Source: Candidatus Endomicrobium neocapritermitis (lineage in GTDB: Bacteria; Elusimicrobiota; Endomicrobiia; Endomicrobiales; Endomicrobiaceae). From it: 64,000 bases of DNA. Below the pieces are notes generated by a model. That model searched no databases and was not told where the DNA came from. It saw only the letters and a list, made by a program, of their open reading frames with translations. Below are positions 27,501 to 31,740 of this stretch, piece by piece. Within the stretch, counting starts at the first letter, position 1; each line of letters opens with the position of its first letter. The stretch spans positions 1-64,000 of the forward strand of contig WRJZ01000044.1 in the NCBI GenBank assembly GCA_009778325.1, read 5' to 3'. Made by a program: the position numbers and the translations under genes.

Positions 27501-28478
27501 TCCGGGAGTAATGTCATTTTTTACTCTCTCTTTAATTTCTTCATAAAGCGAATCCCAGTCAACTTTAACGTCTTCATAAGAATAATCGTTTTTCACCGAG
27601 GCTTCTATGCTGACATTATTTCCTTCTATTACGGCATTTTCTATATTTATTTCGGCTTCGGTTTCAGCTATAAGTTTTGATGCATTGTCATAAGCTGAAA
27701 TTTGAATGTCGCCGGATTTGCTTTCGGCAGTTTCCCGTTCGGATTTTATTGAAGCTCCGTCGTTGATATCAATTTTCTTTGCCGTTATCAATATTCTTCC
27801 GCCGATTTCTTTCATTTCCACGGGAGAGACATCATCCAAATTGATTATGTCGGCTGCTTTTAAAGTATTAATTTGGGCAGATGGGCCGCTTACTTCTACG
27901 TTTCCGGCATGTACTGCCGCGCCGTAATAGGCGTTAATCTTTCCTTTTACCGAAATGCTGCCGCTGCGGTTTATCGGCACGTCGCCGTCAAGAACGGCTT
28001 TTGAAAACGTGTCGGCTGCAAACTTGGAATTATCGTTTAATATCGAGTCAATATACGATTTGTCCGGCGTGGCAAGCGTCAATGCTCCGACGTTTACTAT
28101 GCCGGTCGCGCCTATAGCTATACCGTTCGGATTTAAAAAGAAAACGTTTCCGCCTATCTTTCCGTCGCGATAAGCGTTCAGTGTGCCGTCTATAAAACTT
28201 TTGTTGTTTCCCGTTACCATATTTACGAGATTATCCGTATTTGACGGAAGATTTAAGTTTGCAATGTCGCCGGCGCCTAAATCAAAGTTTGTAAACGCGT
28301 TAAATCCGGTTCTGTTATGCACGGTGGTTGTATTAACATCGTATGTATTGCCAGACTGCGTTACGGTTGTCTGTGTTTTTGACGTGTCCGCCTGAATGTT
28401 TGTGACAACCTGCGCAAAGCCCGTCTGAGTAAAAATGAAAGATACGGCAATCAATACACAAATCGTTTTCTTAAGCAT
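12585..28478 (-). CDS. TpsA2: giant LktA-like filamentous adhesin, 5297 aa
   Basis: A single intact frame of 15.9 kb. The signal peptide is in residues 1-22 (ending TQTGFAQ). A TPS domain (about 23-260) contains GFNAFTNFDLG, NVFFLNPNGIAIG (NPNGI at 116-120) and VNVGALTLATP. The rest is beta-helix. It includes a block of about 62-66-residue modules (about residues 1950-2980) of the form GG-VGVGASV-x-INxIxN-xxAxIxNS, like fusobacterial leukotoxin LktA-type adhesins. Two long C-terminal regions are shared with TpsA3, to which it is paralogous along its length. Unusual parts are a helical insert (about 780-922), a Gly/Phe/Leu-rich insert (about 1345-1532) and two in-frame palindrome-derived peptides. 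By family knowledge it is exported by TpsB2, encoded 43 bp upstream, as a cell-surface fibre. GGAG stands eight bases before the ATG. No toxin or anchor domain is seen at the C-terminus. Confidence 0.92.
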   Translation of the reverse strand: MLKKTICVLIAVSFIFTQTGFAQVVTNIQADTSKTQTTVTQSGNTYDVNTTTVHNRTGFNAFTNFDLGAGDIANLNLPSNTDNLVNMVTGNNKSFIDGTLNAYRDGKIGGNVFFLNPNGIAIGATGIVNVGALTLATPDKSYIDSILNDNSKFAADTFSKAVLDGDVPINRSGSISVKGKINAYYGAAVHAGNVEVSGPSAQINTLKAADIINLDDVSPVEMKEIGGRILITAKKIDINDGASIKSERETAESKSGDIQISAYDNASKLIAETEAEINIENAVIEGNNVSIEASVKNDYSYEDVKVDWDSLYEEIKERVKNDITPGNFGDIIKDLIASGFDFGDIDLSSIIDLQDIEDAFTDALNVNTFIAFLNKYVTDKISGAYAKSDVKAKITVGSASAIKAEETLNIKTDVYSKTNVNTEADAVAAAVGINSSVSEITIKSGAVLESGGEANIKALSTIVSEMSAKTSDGDNFGTLSAVISAVDNTTRIEVESGADINAAGDILINAVTGKTSEAKVSGPETEDGNFGAGFIHDSSVIDNEIVVNGSITSQTGGIDILSSINASKKINNSNESMLNANVVYSKDVIGTNSGIFIGDKNNAQNSLTAGKGIKISADLNSEDSITAKSSLLSAAVKDADTSVKINIENALLSAQENVNIAARTKETDNITAYSALKRSDDDSKNFAVSASLLFLDNKTSVNIADDAFINSGKDVNIEASTAKNLTSSAEVGLSGSGQPEGLLLALMTAYSDIKTDNSVTVAGQITADGNVSINSSVTAEKNATQALESGGGWDKRLALETANSALSEADKKVEQNEKMSKVARGVSEAINENGDGGDIAALITSIAQTVAENPQEALTIAQTLYSKLQEEGSYINIADAWQEVCSKIEADLNSAKQDAATKKETQQNARQEYENSLGGQLSAGAAFAQATVRDNSGVLISGDITGKSVNIVSGVTKKNEEVYTKSDGLAVAVNDNSTVSNVIVNSKITASDAINISAATNVTAKTESKIGSLSISSFEAAMGAAVSNVNTDNFVNISAQLESENDVAIKAETNKNITVNVDAIPVESANLGIGLVYNDSVSNNGINISNDITSASGGINITADLTDKSEVKSRAKAGNIIRNGDTANKKFGVAGAVVYSFDENNNTVNISGDSGRNVTLTSGKDINIVSKLAMDSKTAADGAGAAVAVIGNFANAFTGLQYAVINSGNDVNIKSTLNIKSVTESVSGVMTILSFDGGAAAAVSTVITGNIISIAKSVINAVNNVAITALTNAELSASAKALTGKASNAGVSVSDSMSDINNEIIIKDSEINSGSTDINSLINAKENANNVSSGTEEEEKNPVQDDDKSQEEEITIDLGGFELPSFDLAGIFNFDFNFDFSKIFLDLGLGSINLPGIDIGGILSKISIGDFGLPGISMPNFDIGKIFGSIGIGSFDLSGMIPDIGLPHIGLPDFGLFNFNFGDWFKGFDLNFDLPQFGGINWDFFKFGSIGSIDWGKFNPGSWNWAGLNPKNINFDWALDFGIDWLRNGGGNSKPEKKIAIGGTLALGDHTKNAGVTIDNVTFASEDNININAILIDPDIKISAEAGIKDGANFEVAGAVIYSHINDYAKVSINNSILDAGKTISVNSLHLIPMTGEEWLNDFNGKDITGLAQTAFDKLKGGPLEAVRNNLVNFWVRSSGADNSGFAASGGVNILYFDFASEASITNSQINQNESYRTGDQKVEIKSESDTTFVNVGGILGFGSDKAAGGIYNQVTYDNNTKAYISDSDVYANEADITSSYKQHDITIGVSGASAGDFALEGVLNMLDSSANVDAYIDGGKVEVSGGNLRVDASNNSLFVNVAGAIDLSNKISVGLTGAVNEVLRNTNAYIKNIQDLLAGNINISAVNGGIIHSYSIAGSASTKESNGPGIVQDLKDKAADWLESLKKSNKAGKKENPGDTNNEGNYQSAGNEETGAFGLGISGSASINDVEGYAQAYMENVTVKDSGDINISAQENSKITSASGAVALNLQSGEGSSGAAIAGAVSINLIDTNAVSYIKNSTIENAGNIALNSLSASLIQAIAASLPISTSKSGLNVAGSVTVNKINSEQGIISFVENSVIKASELSLNAKEKSEIKSLAGALAISASSISVGAGVGVNTIKNTVSAYLLNSDAVISGALSLLSQNIAKIETLAATVGIISGTVGIAASVLINDISNKTESYIKGKNDVDGKITADDIAVIAEDDSEIDALAGEISAAKTAGVGAAVGINKIENKISAYIENAVINSVKNIDMQALSSGIIKLITASLGGGKVGVVGSVSVNDISNTAKAGIYGSDISVDGSIGVFAQNSDYIQLISGGVAIGGTAGVGGNVGLNYISNKSIAEIAGSNITALGKYSISGIMSAPFFGLSVKSNIDDTINVYNLAAAGAGTAAIAGGVAGAIIENESIAKIQDSEINKNNTEAGTNQNVSVLADNKIEVNSYGGAAAAAGTVGVGIAADFLTLNNKVEAGILNSIVKAKNDVEVKTNSKEKYNSVVVAGAGSGGVSIAGSVAVVQTDVKNNAYIKNSDIESGNDTTVKAEDAIELGEGNLGMMVGSAAGGLYAGVAGSAFVGNISNKTNALIENSNVSTGKSLNILSESVQKIKATIPSLAGALVGIGLTASVISVNSKTTALADGAATNLETGQDLNIEAKNKLELEETLVALAGGFVGVGASVAVGNINNDVTAGIGNNVKAQSGRDVNVAAENDRNIKNTVVSAAGGFVGANGSVSVLTVGGNINSNSGAKENTQGYNDELNSAISRSGNYNEENAGHGGLTSGYIANMNQLDITAETLYGQTEINNGTNAFIGKGAQITAGNDINVSAADKFALDSTVGGASGGFVGIGASVNITDITTLANAYVDNGAMLKAKNNINVISNNNVDKVRLWTFIGTGGFVAANAAVSILDLRNDSYARIGNNVDILRANDINILANSKSVIDNEIDRVTIGAFVTGATVATVDKKGTTEASVGDNLTVEYIPVKEEVTASIVNKSEINLDSADYIEFYFDGMELTEEMKQEFEEMGIVVNTAEDLKNYVLLINVDYTEDTENIRQINSFNVAANSDNVIKSNSFSGAVGAVSVHGDIFEVSSDETVSAYIGKNASIFASDKVSVLTNGNTSVNSKFLGLFAALVDVGAAIAKIDINFNNKAYIDDNGEYGKAYIDDDGVINIIKIDDVLINAKQNASVDVKTGIDTAALVGVSGAAASANIGGNVDAYIGNNNNIYSNNLVLSAKAVTEQEARADMIQLGLAAIGAGYASSKADINVKAELKDSLNIYAGNAFNIDTLLSNTMHSVTESGKVGVITAGGAFAVTENKSTNNVIMGSQNAADSINIRAENFSISAKNITDQDSVTSAKSVSLGNGAYVKNQNLSDSQIDVSLDGKINLRANNIYIEASNKYYKNTDGKENTKSQGLSGLDLFVSDSNTDIFAYTKINFGADTDISTYKSGNISNFIVDAVNEIYAKDIAGYISFSLLNGSQINNRINNNSSAEINFNGKIKAAGSFITNVRTQQDVRTYLNANILSGGVLFKGNTRTNSDIKNTVNVNEGADIFAANSVYFNVSQDHNGSISFYNTSSFTDIYLTAMIPLDGSTARTDFTVSDSVNIAEGANVKAAETIDIGAWNRLFYGEGNLNVYKLWLYFIPAEDHKLNTNKVYNSVLKVDGGIYAGYNNNISININGIYGGDNFIIENEGSRENIGYRIIEEEFENNLYKELELISQQLLDYRGSEENRLALEAEKQKILFQMELLGMSTNWGNNNYSIDKYEVDTIEFADIHVGIGDIRLNMDNVFGGGTISAADAPKIFVNNNSSLFLKFNDIVISNNNEATGQIYFNDVLVTSINDISKLNLNQSLNVNFQEFSFGSGNNESQVMINSSQTNLDLNPDFNLRPSITFNGNLENNKGLVYVNADGDIFINSQVSANDLHIESKNGSIVQSYWDEKNKDYVFHLTKPSEIWASVALENEGEYTGEPTYELDYNNKDVKFYLKFFGQNWVNANYNWLVGLYPKRVDADVYAYKDSNIPVDDRTTSSMIANNIFISGRYLDINGLVQAGRSDYDLNIADNNLMLKLGADGKLTGSIADALKYYEESSPTEIKSSLFELAGIHGNITAYYDVLTKEITIDDIYVRGGGKLELYGQIINTSSQSGEIIALDGYSKVNIDNNSDYKINIKNINISEKAEGSIKITDLAYNLGTAENPRYLQTLYTFNGVDIVKTDNTTVDENGKGNNVEVLSGSGRNTSYLTMEGQRYNWATGNTASAITTWTKVTERRSLFGWDDGVWGSSSLDGFIETAFNVNDKFDLSRPEYISYGNTDSPLYMFIYRKEDLSEPVVIPLPPVIKERWTGLFNMVRVLRITETKIETQEIANYHTHSIKADNPIKIGFIGYNDPQNFIVNSNSDIMLKGNINTGNQADVILNSNKAIDSFGIGNIIARSIDFNAVNGIGNTYNINVNLLGGAISAENKTKGDINIRVKSFGNDYDTLIDNITNNGSGKINIISDNNIKAGNENTVVKGNIVNLISNLGGIYGFNDNPLNIDANILNAYARDDINFIKTTVGNLNLGKIESVFGDVNLEVQNGSIFNNKVVLGDDKTSEEYEMFWNALDLYNEAGWTADKLEYTLKKASEQSDFNIIGNKVTVKASGSIGSDIETFSFKASEFNALSKEQQESIIAASILNGVSVSDETSADPTINVSFRDDVKIYAKEGMNLNAGTFISLGGKEDLNIISAVANGNINIKGEKGIYNFAQEHIANLQGENITINSVNSSIGLADKALCVDASGILTANAKNNIYIHLHGADNIINTITAGNKLDLHSEGNILTNDNSITNIIAHNINIEADNVGTRDNNINIALVNNEDSQENNLINISANDSLYVNNTGFVSFPNVEVGNPSSFVVGSMTADNNAVINSEYGDIIGFDGNSYISARNIELNAKKGNIGKSNNKLKVTGFELISGYAKNNIEIEIITPESLGLVASHPELDSGSAVYNIGDLKADEGYINMYSSDSGINVKGEIDAKESINADIYGNITDDIGNNTAGFYSKNINLISKKGSIGSKDNNIRIGGSNPFVIPESSNRESMLNASAEGGIYIESDDTIVVSKVETEKSDVRLESGQDIKSNNQNSQDSNIIAQNIELKAEGSIGEEDNRLITETAKEKGRINIDAGKKIYIKQNGTNIFYSDYIRNRSNSDVSLLLPGSHAYIVDLDIENPNKLRIDFLDNKNKNNVSIGHNAIEKLTIHPRVVKHNREDEEMEDKYELLKSIENNIIIHPDLFKLLKPLNAPLRPISKFKE
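13226..13250. repeat. Palindromic repeat element inserted in frame in TpsA2 (FPxxRES type)
   Basis: ATTCCCGA (13226-13233) pairs with TCGGGAAT (13243-13250) around a 9-nt loop, in the context GGATTCCCG...CGGGAATGAC. This matches the widespread intergenic repeat family whose core is a TCATTCCCG hairpin. On the coding strand it gives the peptide VIPESSNRES. At the corresponding place the paralogue TpsA3 is about 10 residues shorter. Confidence 0.7.
13508..13528. repeat. Palindromic repeat element inserted in frame in TpsA2 (HPELDSGS type)
   Basis: ATCCTGAA (13508-13515) pairs with TTCAGGAT (13521-13528) around a 5-nt loop. On the coding strand it reads as SHPELDSGS. This is the hallmark of a palindromic element found dispersed in many bacterial genomes (CATCCTGAACTTGATTCAGG type). 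TpsA3 lacks about 18 residues here. Both flanks of the inserted peptide remain homologous to TpsA3, so the element seems to have entered an existing gene without breaking the frame. Confidence 0.75.
19540..22620 (-). repeat. Tandem 62-66-residue modules in TpsA2
   Basis: The encoded protein repeats a unit of roughly 62-66 residues (about 190-200 bp): an AG/GG-rich VGVGASVSVN strand pair, an ISNKTxAYI strand, an NS-x-I turn and a GDI-x-V-xA strand. Examples are TVGIAASVLINDISNKTESY, VGVVGSVSVNDISNTAKAGI and FVGVGASVAVGNINNDVTAG. About 15 units are visible, diverged but in register. They probably form a long regular beta-helix shaft. Confidence 0.8.
23881..24440 (-). other. Gly/Phe/Leu-rich low-complexity insert in TpsA2
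   Basis: Residues about 1345-1532 switch from Asn/Ser/Ala-rich beta-helix to irregular repeats of G-x-x-x-(F/L/I)-(N/D/P) type, such as NFDIGKIFGSIGIGSFDLSG, GLPDFGLFNFNFGDWFKG and GINWDFFKFGSIGSIDWG. An acidic lead-in (SQEEEITIDLGG) precedes it. Trp and Phe are strongly enriched. It recalls in style the Gly-Asn-Phe repeats of mycobacterial PPE-MPTR proteins, but I claim no homology. TpsA3 has no counterpart. Confidence 0.75.
25712..26140 (-). other. Alpha-helical insert in the TpsA2 beta-helix
   Basis: Residues about 780-922 are rich in A, E, K, Q and L and almost free of the beta-helix pattern. Examples are ALETANSALSEADKKVEQ, VARGVSEAINENGDGG, LITSIAQTVAENPQEALTIA and KIEADLNSAKQDAATKKETQ. 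It looks like several amphipathic helices or a coiled coil protruding from the fibre. It contains a rare cysteine (WQEVCSKIE). The beta-helix resumes at about QLSAGAAFAQATVRDNSG. TpsA3 lacks this insert. Confidence 0.75.
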
Positions 28479-28521
28479 TACTTTTCTCCGTAGTTGTTAT
28501 TTTTTACTTATTACTTGTCTT

Positions 28522-30162
28522 TTAAATTCTCCCGTTAATTACAAATAAAAAAGACGAACCGTCGTTTTGATAGTATGTGTGATTAACAATCGGAATAGCC
28601 CAAATCAACTGTGCGGTTATATGGTTAAAAATGCCTGTCTTTATCCCTATGCCGCTGCTGTATATCGTATTTTCATGATTATCAGGCAAATTCGCTTTAT
28701 TTTCCGGGAAAATGCTTCCTAAATCAAAAAAACCATATACTTTACAGTAATCGGCATACTTAAAAAATTTATGTTTTTTTATAAAGCTTAAATCGTATTC
28801 AAGCTGTGAATTCGCGTTTAATCCGTTTACGGCTATCAGCATTCCTTCCCTGTAGCCTCTTACGGTGTTTATACCGCCTATGGAAAATTGTTCAGAAGAT
28901 GGAACCGTATCAACCGCGAATTGCCCGCGCGCTTTAACGTTAAAACCAAAATTGTACGGCAAAGACTGATACCATTCGCCGTAATATGCAATTTTTTCAA
29001 AGGCCGAATCTCCTTCTATAAGTCTTACGCCTTGTGTATATGAAATTGAATTAAATAAATATCCTCTCTTGAATATTATTGTATTGTCGCCGCTTAATGA
29101 TAATGTATCCGTCTTCGTATCCTGCGTTTTAAACGCCGACACAGAACTTTCTCCGCGTCTTGAACCTGCGTTAAACGTTATGTTTGTCGCGGTTGTTTCT
29201 CTTGCCAAAACGGCTTTCTTTAAATATATATAAGCGTTATAAAAATTTCCTTTTACTTCCAACGCTCTTAAACCGCCGTTTATTATCTTGGTGTCGGAAT
29301 AATCAAATCCGGCTCCCGCTCTCATTTTAAAAAACGGCGTAGGAATTTCATACGATATATAAGCGGCGTTTGAACCTTCGGAAAACACGCCTCCGGCATT
29401 TAATACGTCGCGGTATCCGGTTAAACTTCTTACGGTGCCGAACCCGCCGTAACGTATCCTTCCGGTCTCTTCCTGACCGCTGTTATCAACAAACGCGTTG
29501 AACGAAAACATTTCAGGCTCGTCTATTATTATGTCCACATCCGTGGTGCCGAAAACTTTGCCTGCAGACAAAGCTATTCTCGCTTTTGCGTCGTTTGCGG
29601 CGTTAAAATCCATTATATCCTGATTTGTCACATTGATATTAAAAGCGTCAATCCTTGAAAAATCCATATAACGCTTTATATAATTTTCATTCGTGGTTTT
29701 ATTGCCTGTTATTTTTACCGCGCTTATCACTCCTTCTATCAGCGACACAAAAAGAACGCCGGACGTAATATCCTGTTCTTTAAGGTACGCATGCGAAGCG
29801 ATAAAACCTCTCATCATATACTCGTTATTTATTTCGGCGACTATCGCGAATATATCGTTCTCGTTGGCTTGCGTATTTTCATATTTCTCTTTTATCTTTT
29901 GAAAAAACTCTTCGGGAAGCAAATGGCTTTTTGAAAATATTATTTCTTTTAACGTTATTACCGCTTCTTGCGCGGATTCGTCTTGCTGCGCAGTCGCATC
30001 TCTTGAAAGTTCCCTGCTGCTTTCTCTAAGGCTGCGGCTTCTTTCTTGCTGTATTACGTTCTCTCTCAATTGTTCCGACGGAGTTAAATTCTGACCTGCC
30101 GCTTTGTTTGTCAAAATCAGCAAAAATATAAAACAAAGTACGGCTTTTAATGAATTTTTCAT
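28522..30162 (-). CDS. TpsB2: two-partner secretion transporter for TpsA2
   Basis: 546 aa, FhaC/ShlB/HxuB family. The signal peptide is in residues 1-23. A strongly charged Arg/Glu/Ser helix (about 29-60, QQERSRSLRESSRELSR) stands where FhaC has its plug helix and linker. POTRA1 (about 68-145) includes INNEYMMRGFIASHAYLKEQ, and POTRA2 (about 146-215) starts at VKITGNKTTNENYIKRY. The barrel carries VRGY at 434-437 and FFDLG at 478-482, and ends in FVINGRI. The ATG overlaps the stop of the OmpA-like gene as ATGA, so translation is coupled, and TpsA2 starts 43 bp after its stop. It is closely similar to TpsB3 along its length (for example the shared SLTGYRD and VPSSEQFSIGG segments) and distant from TpsB1. 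Together with the matching TPS subtype, this pairs it with TpsA2. Confidence 0.93.
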   Translation of the reverse strand: MKNSLKAVLCFIFLLILTNKAAGQNLTPSEQLRENVIQQERSRSLRESSRELSRDATAQQDESAQEAVITLKEIIFSKSHLLPEEFFQKIKEKYENTQANENDIFAIVAEINNEYMMRGFIASHAYLKEQDITSGVLFVSLIEGVISAVKITGNKTTNENYIKRYMDFSRIDAFNINVTNQDIMDFNAANDAKARIALSAGKVFGTTDVDIIIDEPEMFSFNAFVDNSGQEETGRIRYGGFGTVRSLTGYRDVLNAGGVFSEGSNAAYISYEIPTPFFKMRAGAGFDYSDTKIINGGLRALEVKGNFYNAYIYLKKAVLARETTATNITFNAGSRRGESSVSAFKTQDTKTDTLSLSGDNTIIFKRGYLFNSISYTQGVRLIEGDSAFEKIAYYGEWYQSLPYNFGFNVKARGQFAVDTVPSSEQFSIGGINTVRGYREGMLIAVNGLNANSQLEYDLSFIKKHKFFKYADYCKVYGFFDLGSIFPENKANLPDNHENTIYSSGIGIKTGIFNHITAQLIWAIPIVNHTYYQNDGSSFLFVINGRI

Positions 30163-30647
30163 TTTGTATCTCTCTTATTTGTTTTTAATTCTATTTCCAC
30201 TCTTCTATTTTTCGCGTATGCTTCAAGCGTATCTTCATCAACAGCCGGCACGCTGTCTCCGAAATATTGCATATGTATGAACTCTTCTTTTATACCCAAA
30301 CGCAACAGGTATTCCTTTGCGCTTTCCGCCCTCTGCCTGCTCAGCACGACATTCAATTGTTTATTTCCTGTCTTATCGGCATGCCCGCTTAAATATATTT
30401 CCCGCTCTAATACCGCCTGCAGCTGCGCAATTTTTGTCAACGCATCTTCACCGGATATGTTCAAGGCATACGAATACACTTCAAAATAAACAGATTCCGT
30501 ATAATTTTCCGTACTGTCAGTTTTATTGATAAACTTTGAACCCTGCACCAAATCCGTAGTCTTTTTCGTTTGAAAACGAGCGCATCCAAAAGAAAAAAAC
30601 AAAGTAATAAATAATAAAGCAGTTAATGCATACCTCATGATTTCCAT
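30159..30647 (-). CDS. OmpA/Pal-like peptidoglycan-binding protein, probable lipoprotein
   Basis: Up to 162 aa. An ATG at 30638 (three residues in) may be the real start, since GGATGG lies just before it. The signal peptide ends in FSFGC, a loose lipobox with Cys22, so lipidation is likely but not certain. A spacer of about 30 residues leads to an OmpA-like domain. It has the YLSGHADKTGNKQLNVVLS loop with the ligand aspartate D91, the RQRAESAKEYLLRLGI helix, and NRRVEI with R148/R149. The family binds peptidoglycan in the periplasm. It heads the operon with TpsB2 and TpsA2, overlapping TpsB2 by four bases. This repeats the arrangement at 8086-5926 and suggests a functional link between wall binding and two-partner secretion. 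Confidence 0.9.
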   Translation of the reverse strand: MEIMRYALTALLFITLFFSFGCARFQTKKTTDLVQGSKFINKTDSTENYTESVYFEVYSYALNISGEDALTKIAQLQAVLEREIYLSGHADKTGNKQLNVVLSRQRAESAKEYLLRLGIKEEFIHMQYFGDSVPAVDEDTLEAYAKNRRVEIELKTNKRDTK

Positions 30648-30659
30648 CCTTTTAAGTGA

Positions 30660-30707
30660 ACTGCCTAGGGTGTGTAGACATATATATGTCTACACACCCT
30701 AGGCAGT
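30660..30707. repeat. 48-bp perfect palindrome in the operon leader
   Basis: The whole stretch 30660-30707 equals its own reverse complement: 24-bp arms, no mismatch, no loop, centred on ACATATATATGT. As RNA it would form a very stable hairpin ending about 12 nt before the start codon of the OmpA-TpsB2-TpsA2 operon. No U-run follows on the minus strand, so it is not a standard terminator. It may be an attenuator or processing site, a protein-binding site, or the footprint of a foldback element. Confidence 0.92.
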
Positions 30708-30821
30708 ATCTTCATCCCTTACAAACTGCAAAAGGGCTTCAGGGCTAAACACATAGTATATTTTTCCATATTTTTGTACTTTTGTAACGTTTTTAATATA
30801 TAGTTTATAACTAAAGACGAT

Positions 30822-30850
30822 ATTCTATTACTTTTGAACTTCCCTGTCAA
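30822..30850 (-). promoter_or_regulatory. Sigma70-like promoter of the OmpA-TpsB2-TpsA2 operon
   Basis: The minus strand has TTGACA at 30845-30850, exactly 17 nt, then TAGAAT at 30822-30827. Transcription from here would give a leader of about 165 nt containing the 48-bp palindrome. The promoter lies just after the stop codon (30870) of the preceding gene. Confidence 0.65.
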
Positions 30851-30869
30851 TTTCTCTCCCTTGACCTTT

Positions 30870-31595
30870 TTAATAAACGTGAGCATTTTTTAACTGATTC
30901 AATCTTTTTTGATCTTCGGCAGTAAATATATCATATGAAAAAGTTTGTCCATCCGAAGTTTCTACGGCGTCAACGGTTACGACAAATGAAGCATTGTCAG
31001 GCGGAGTTTGAAATTTCGTCCATTTTTCAAAAGAACTCAGAGGTATTGCATACTTTGCCTTTTCTCCGGATAAAAGCTCTTCCTCAGGCGAAAACCCAAA
31101 ATAATCGTCAATCATAACTTTGCCGTTTGACGCAGTTACTTTTCCTTTAAAATAAAATTCAGTTATGCCGTGATTTGAATTATTTTGAACCTCAACTTCA
31201 GCCATAGACTGCGCGGGAACATCCGTGTAATACTTCTTATAAAAACGGGCTTTGGTTACCTTTATTCCTTTCATTTCATGTTTTGCGTTTTCAGCGAGTT
31301 TTTTCATATCTTCAAGCCGTTCTATTTCGCTGTAAGCGGCAATGGTTTTTCTTCTTTCGTAATCGTAAGAATCATAATAATCGTAATAATAATAGCGTCT
31401 TCCGTTTCTGTAATATGAATGGTATCTGTCGCCGTAATAATAGTACGGTTTTCCGTTATAAACACCCCAATGGTCTTGGCGTGATGTAAAAGCGACGTCG
31501 GCTCTTACGGGCGTAACCCTGACTCTTGTGTTAACCGCATAAGAAAAAGCGGCAAATCCAAAAACAAAAATTAAACAAAAAATAACTTTTTTCAT
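30870..31595 (-). CDS. Exported Tyr-rich protein of unknown function
   Basis: 241 aa from the ATG at 31595, which has GGAGAG nearby and begins a proper signal peptide (MKKVIFCLIFVFGFAAFSYA). The frame extends upstream to 31679, but that part is a relic of the duplicated leader region (SEKVIFLISLF resembles the OmpA signal peptide), so I reject it. The mature protein has a strikingly Tyr-rich stretch at about residues 50-77 (YYYYGDRYHSYYRNGRRYYY). A helix follows (YSEIERLEDMKKLAENA), then a beta domain of about 110 residues (VTKARFYKKYY, SMAEVEVQNNSNHGITEFYF, LSGEKAKYAIPLSS). The latter resembles the FxLYD-type domains that describe how a quantity adds to a base value, though I cannot confirm this. 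The cellular location is probably periplasm or surface. Confidence 0.75.
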   Translation of the reverse strand: MKKVIFCLIFVFGFAAFSYAVNTRVRVTPVRADVAFTSRQDHWGVYNGKPYYYYGDRYHSYYRNGRRYYYYDYYDSYDYERRKTIAAYSEIERLEDMKKLAENAKHEMKGIKVTKARFYKKYYTDVPAQSMAEVEVQNNSNHGITEFYFKGKVTASNGKVMIDDYFGFSPEEELLSGEKAKYAIPLSSFEKWTKFQTPPDNASFVVTVDAVETSDGQTFSYDIFTAEDQKRLNQLKNAHVY

Positions 31596-31623
31596 TTTCA
31601 CTCTCCAATTTATATCAGTTACG

Positions 31624-31738
31624 AACAAAGATATTAAAAAAATAACTTTTTCTGACTTTTGTAAAAATATATAAAACATATTTATATTATATGTTATTTT
31701 TAGTTTTGTATTTATGAAATATTTGTGAAATTTGGAAG
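31624..31738. repeat. Duplicated promoter/leader region, copy B
   Basis: Copy of 8051-8178 in the same orientation, placed upstream of the Tyr-rich gene. It keeps the TATAAT -10 box (minus strand, 31686-31691) and a decayed remnant of the OmpA-like signal-peptide start, in which about 12 bp around the ATG are lost. It may supply the promoter for 30870-31595, with a leader of roughly 80 nt. Confidence 0.78.
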
Positions 31739-31740
31739 GA

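Noticed and set aside
30660-30707. Palindrome as a Rho-independent terminator
   Set aside because: No U-run follows in the direction of transcription, and it lies downstream of the operon promoter, just before the first start codon.
30843-30865. A CCTGTCAA...CCCTTGAC stretch resembling a lone RAYT end
   Set aside because: Only the outer words match the 28-bp ends and the centre differs. The TTGACA part is better explained as the -35 box of the operon promoter.
31596-31679. N-terminal extension of the Tyr-rich protein up to 31679
   Set aside because: It is encoded by the duplicated leader of another gene, and the ATG at 31595 has both a ribosome-binding site and a proper signal peptide.
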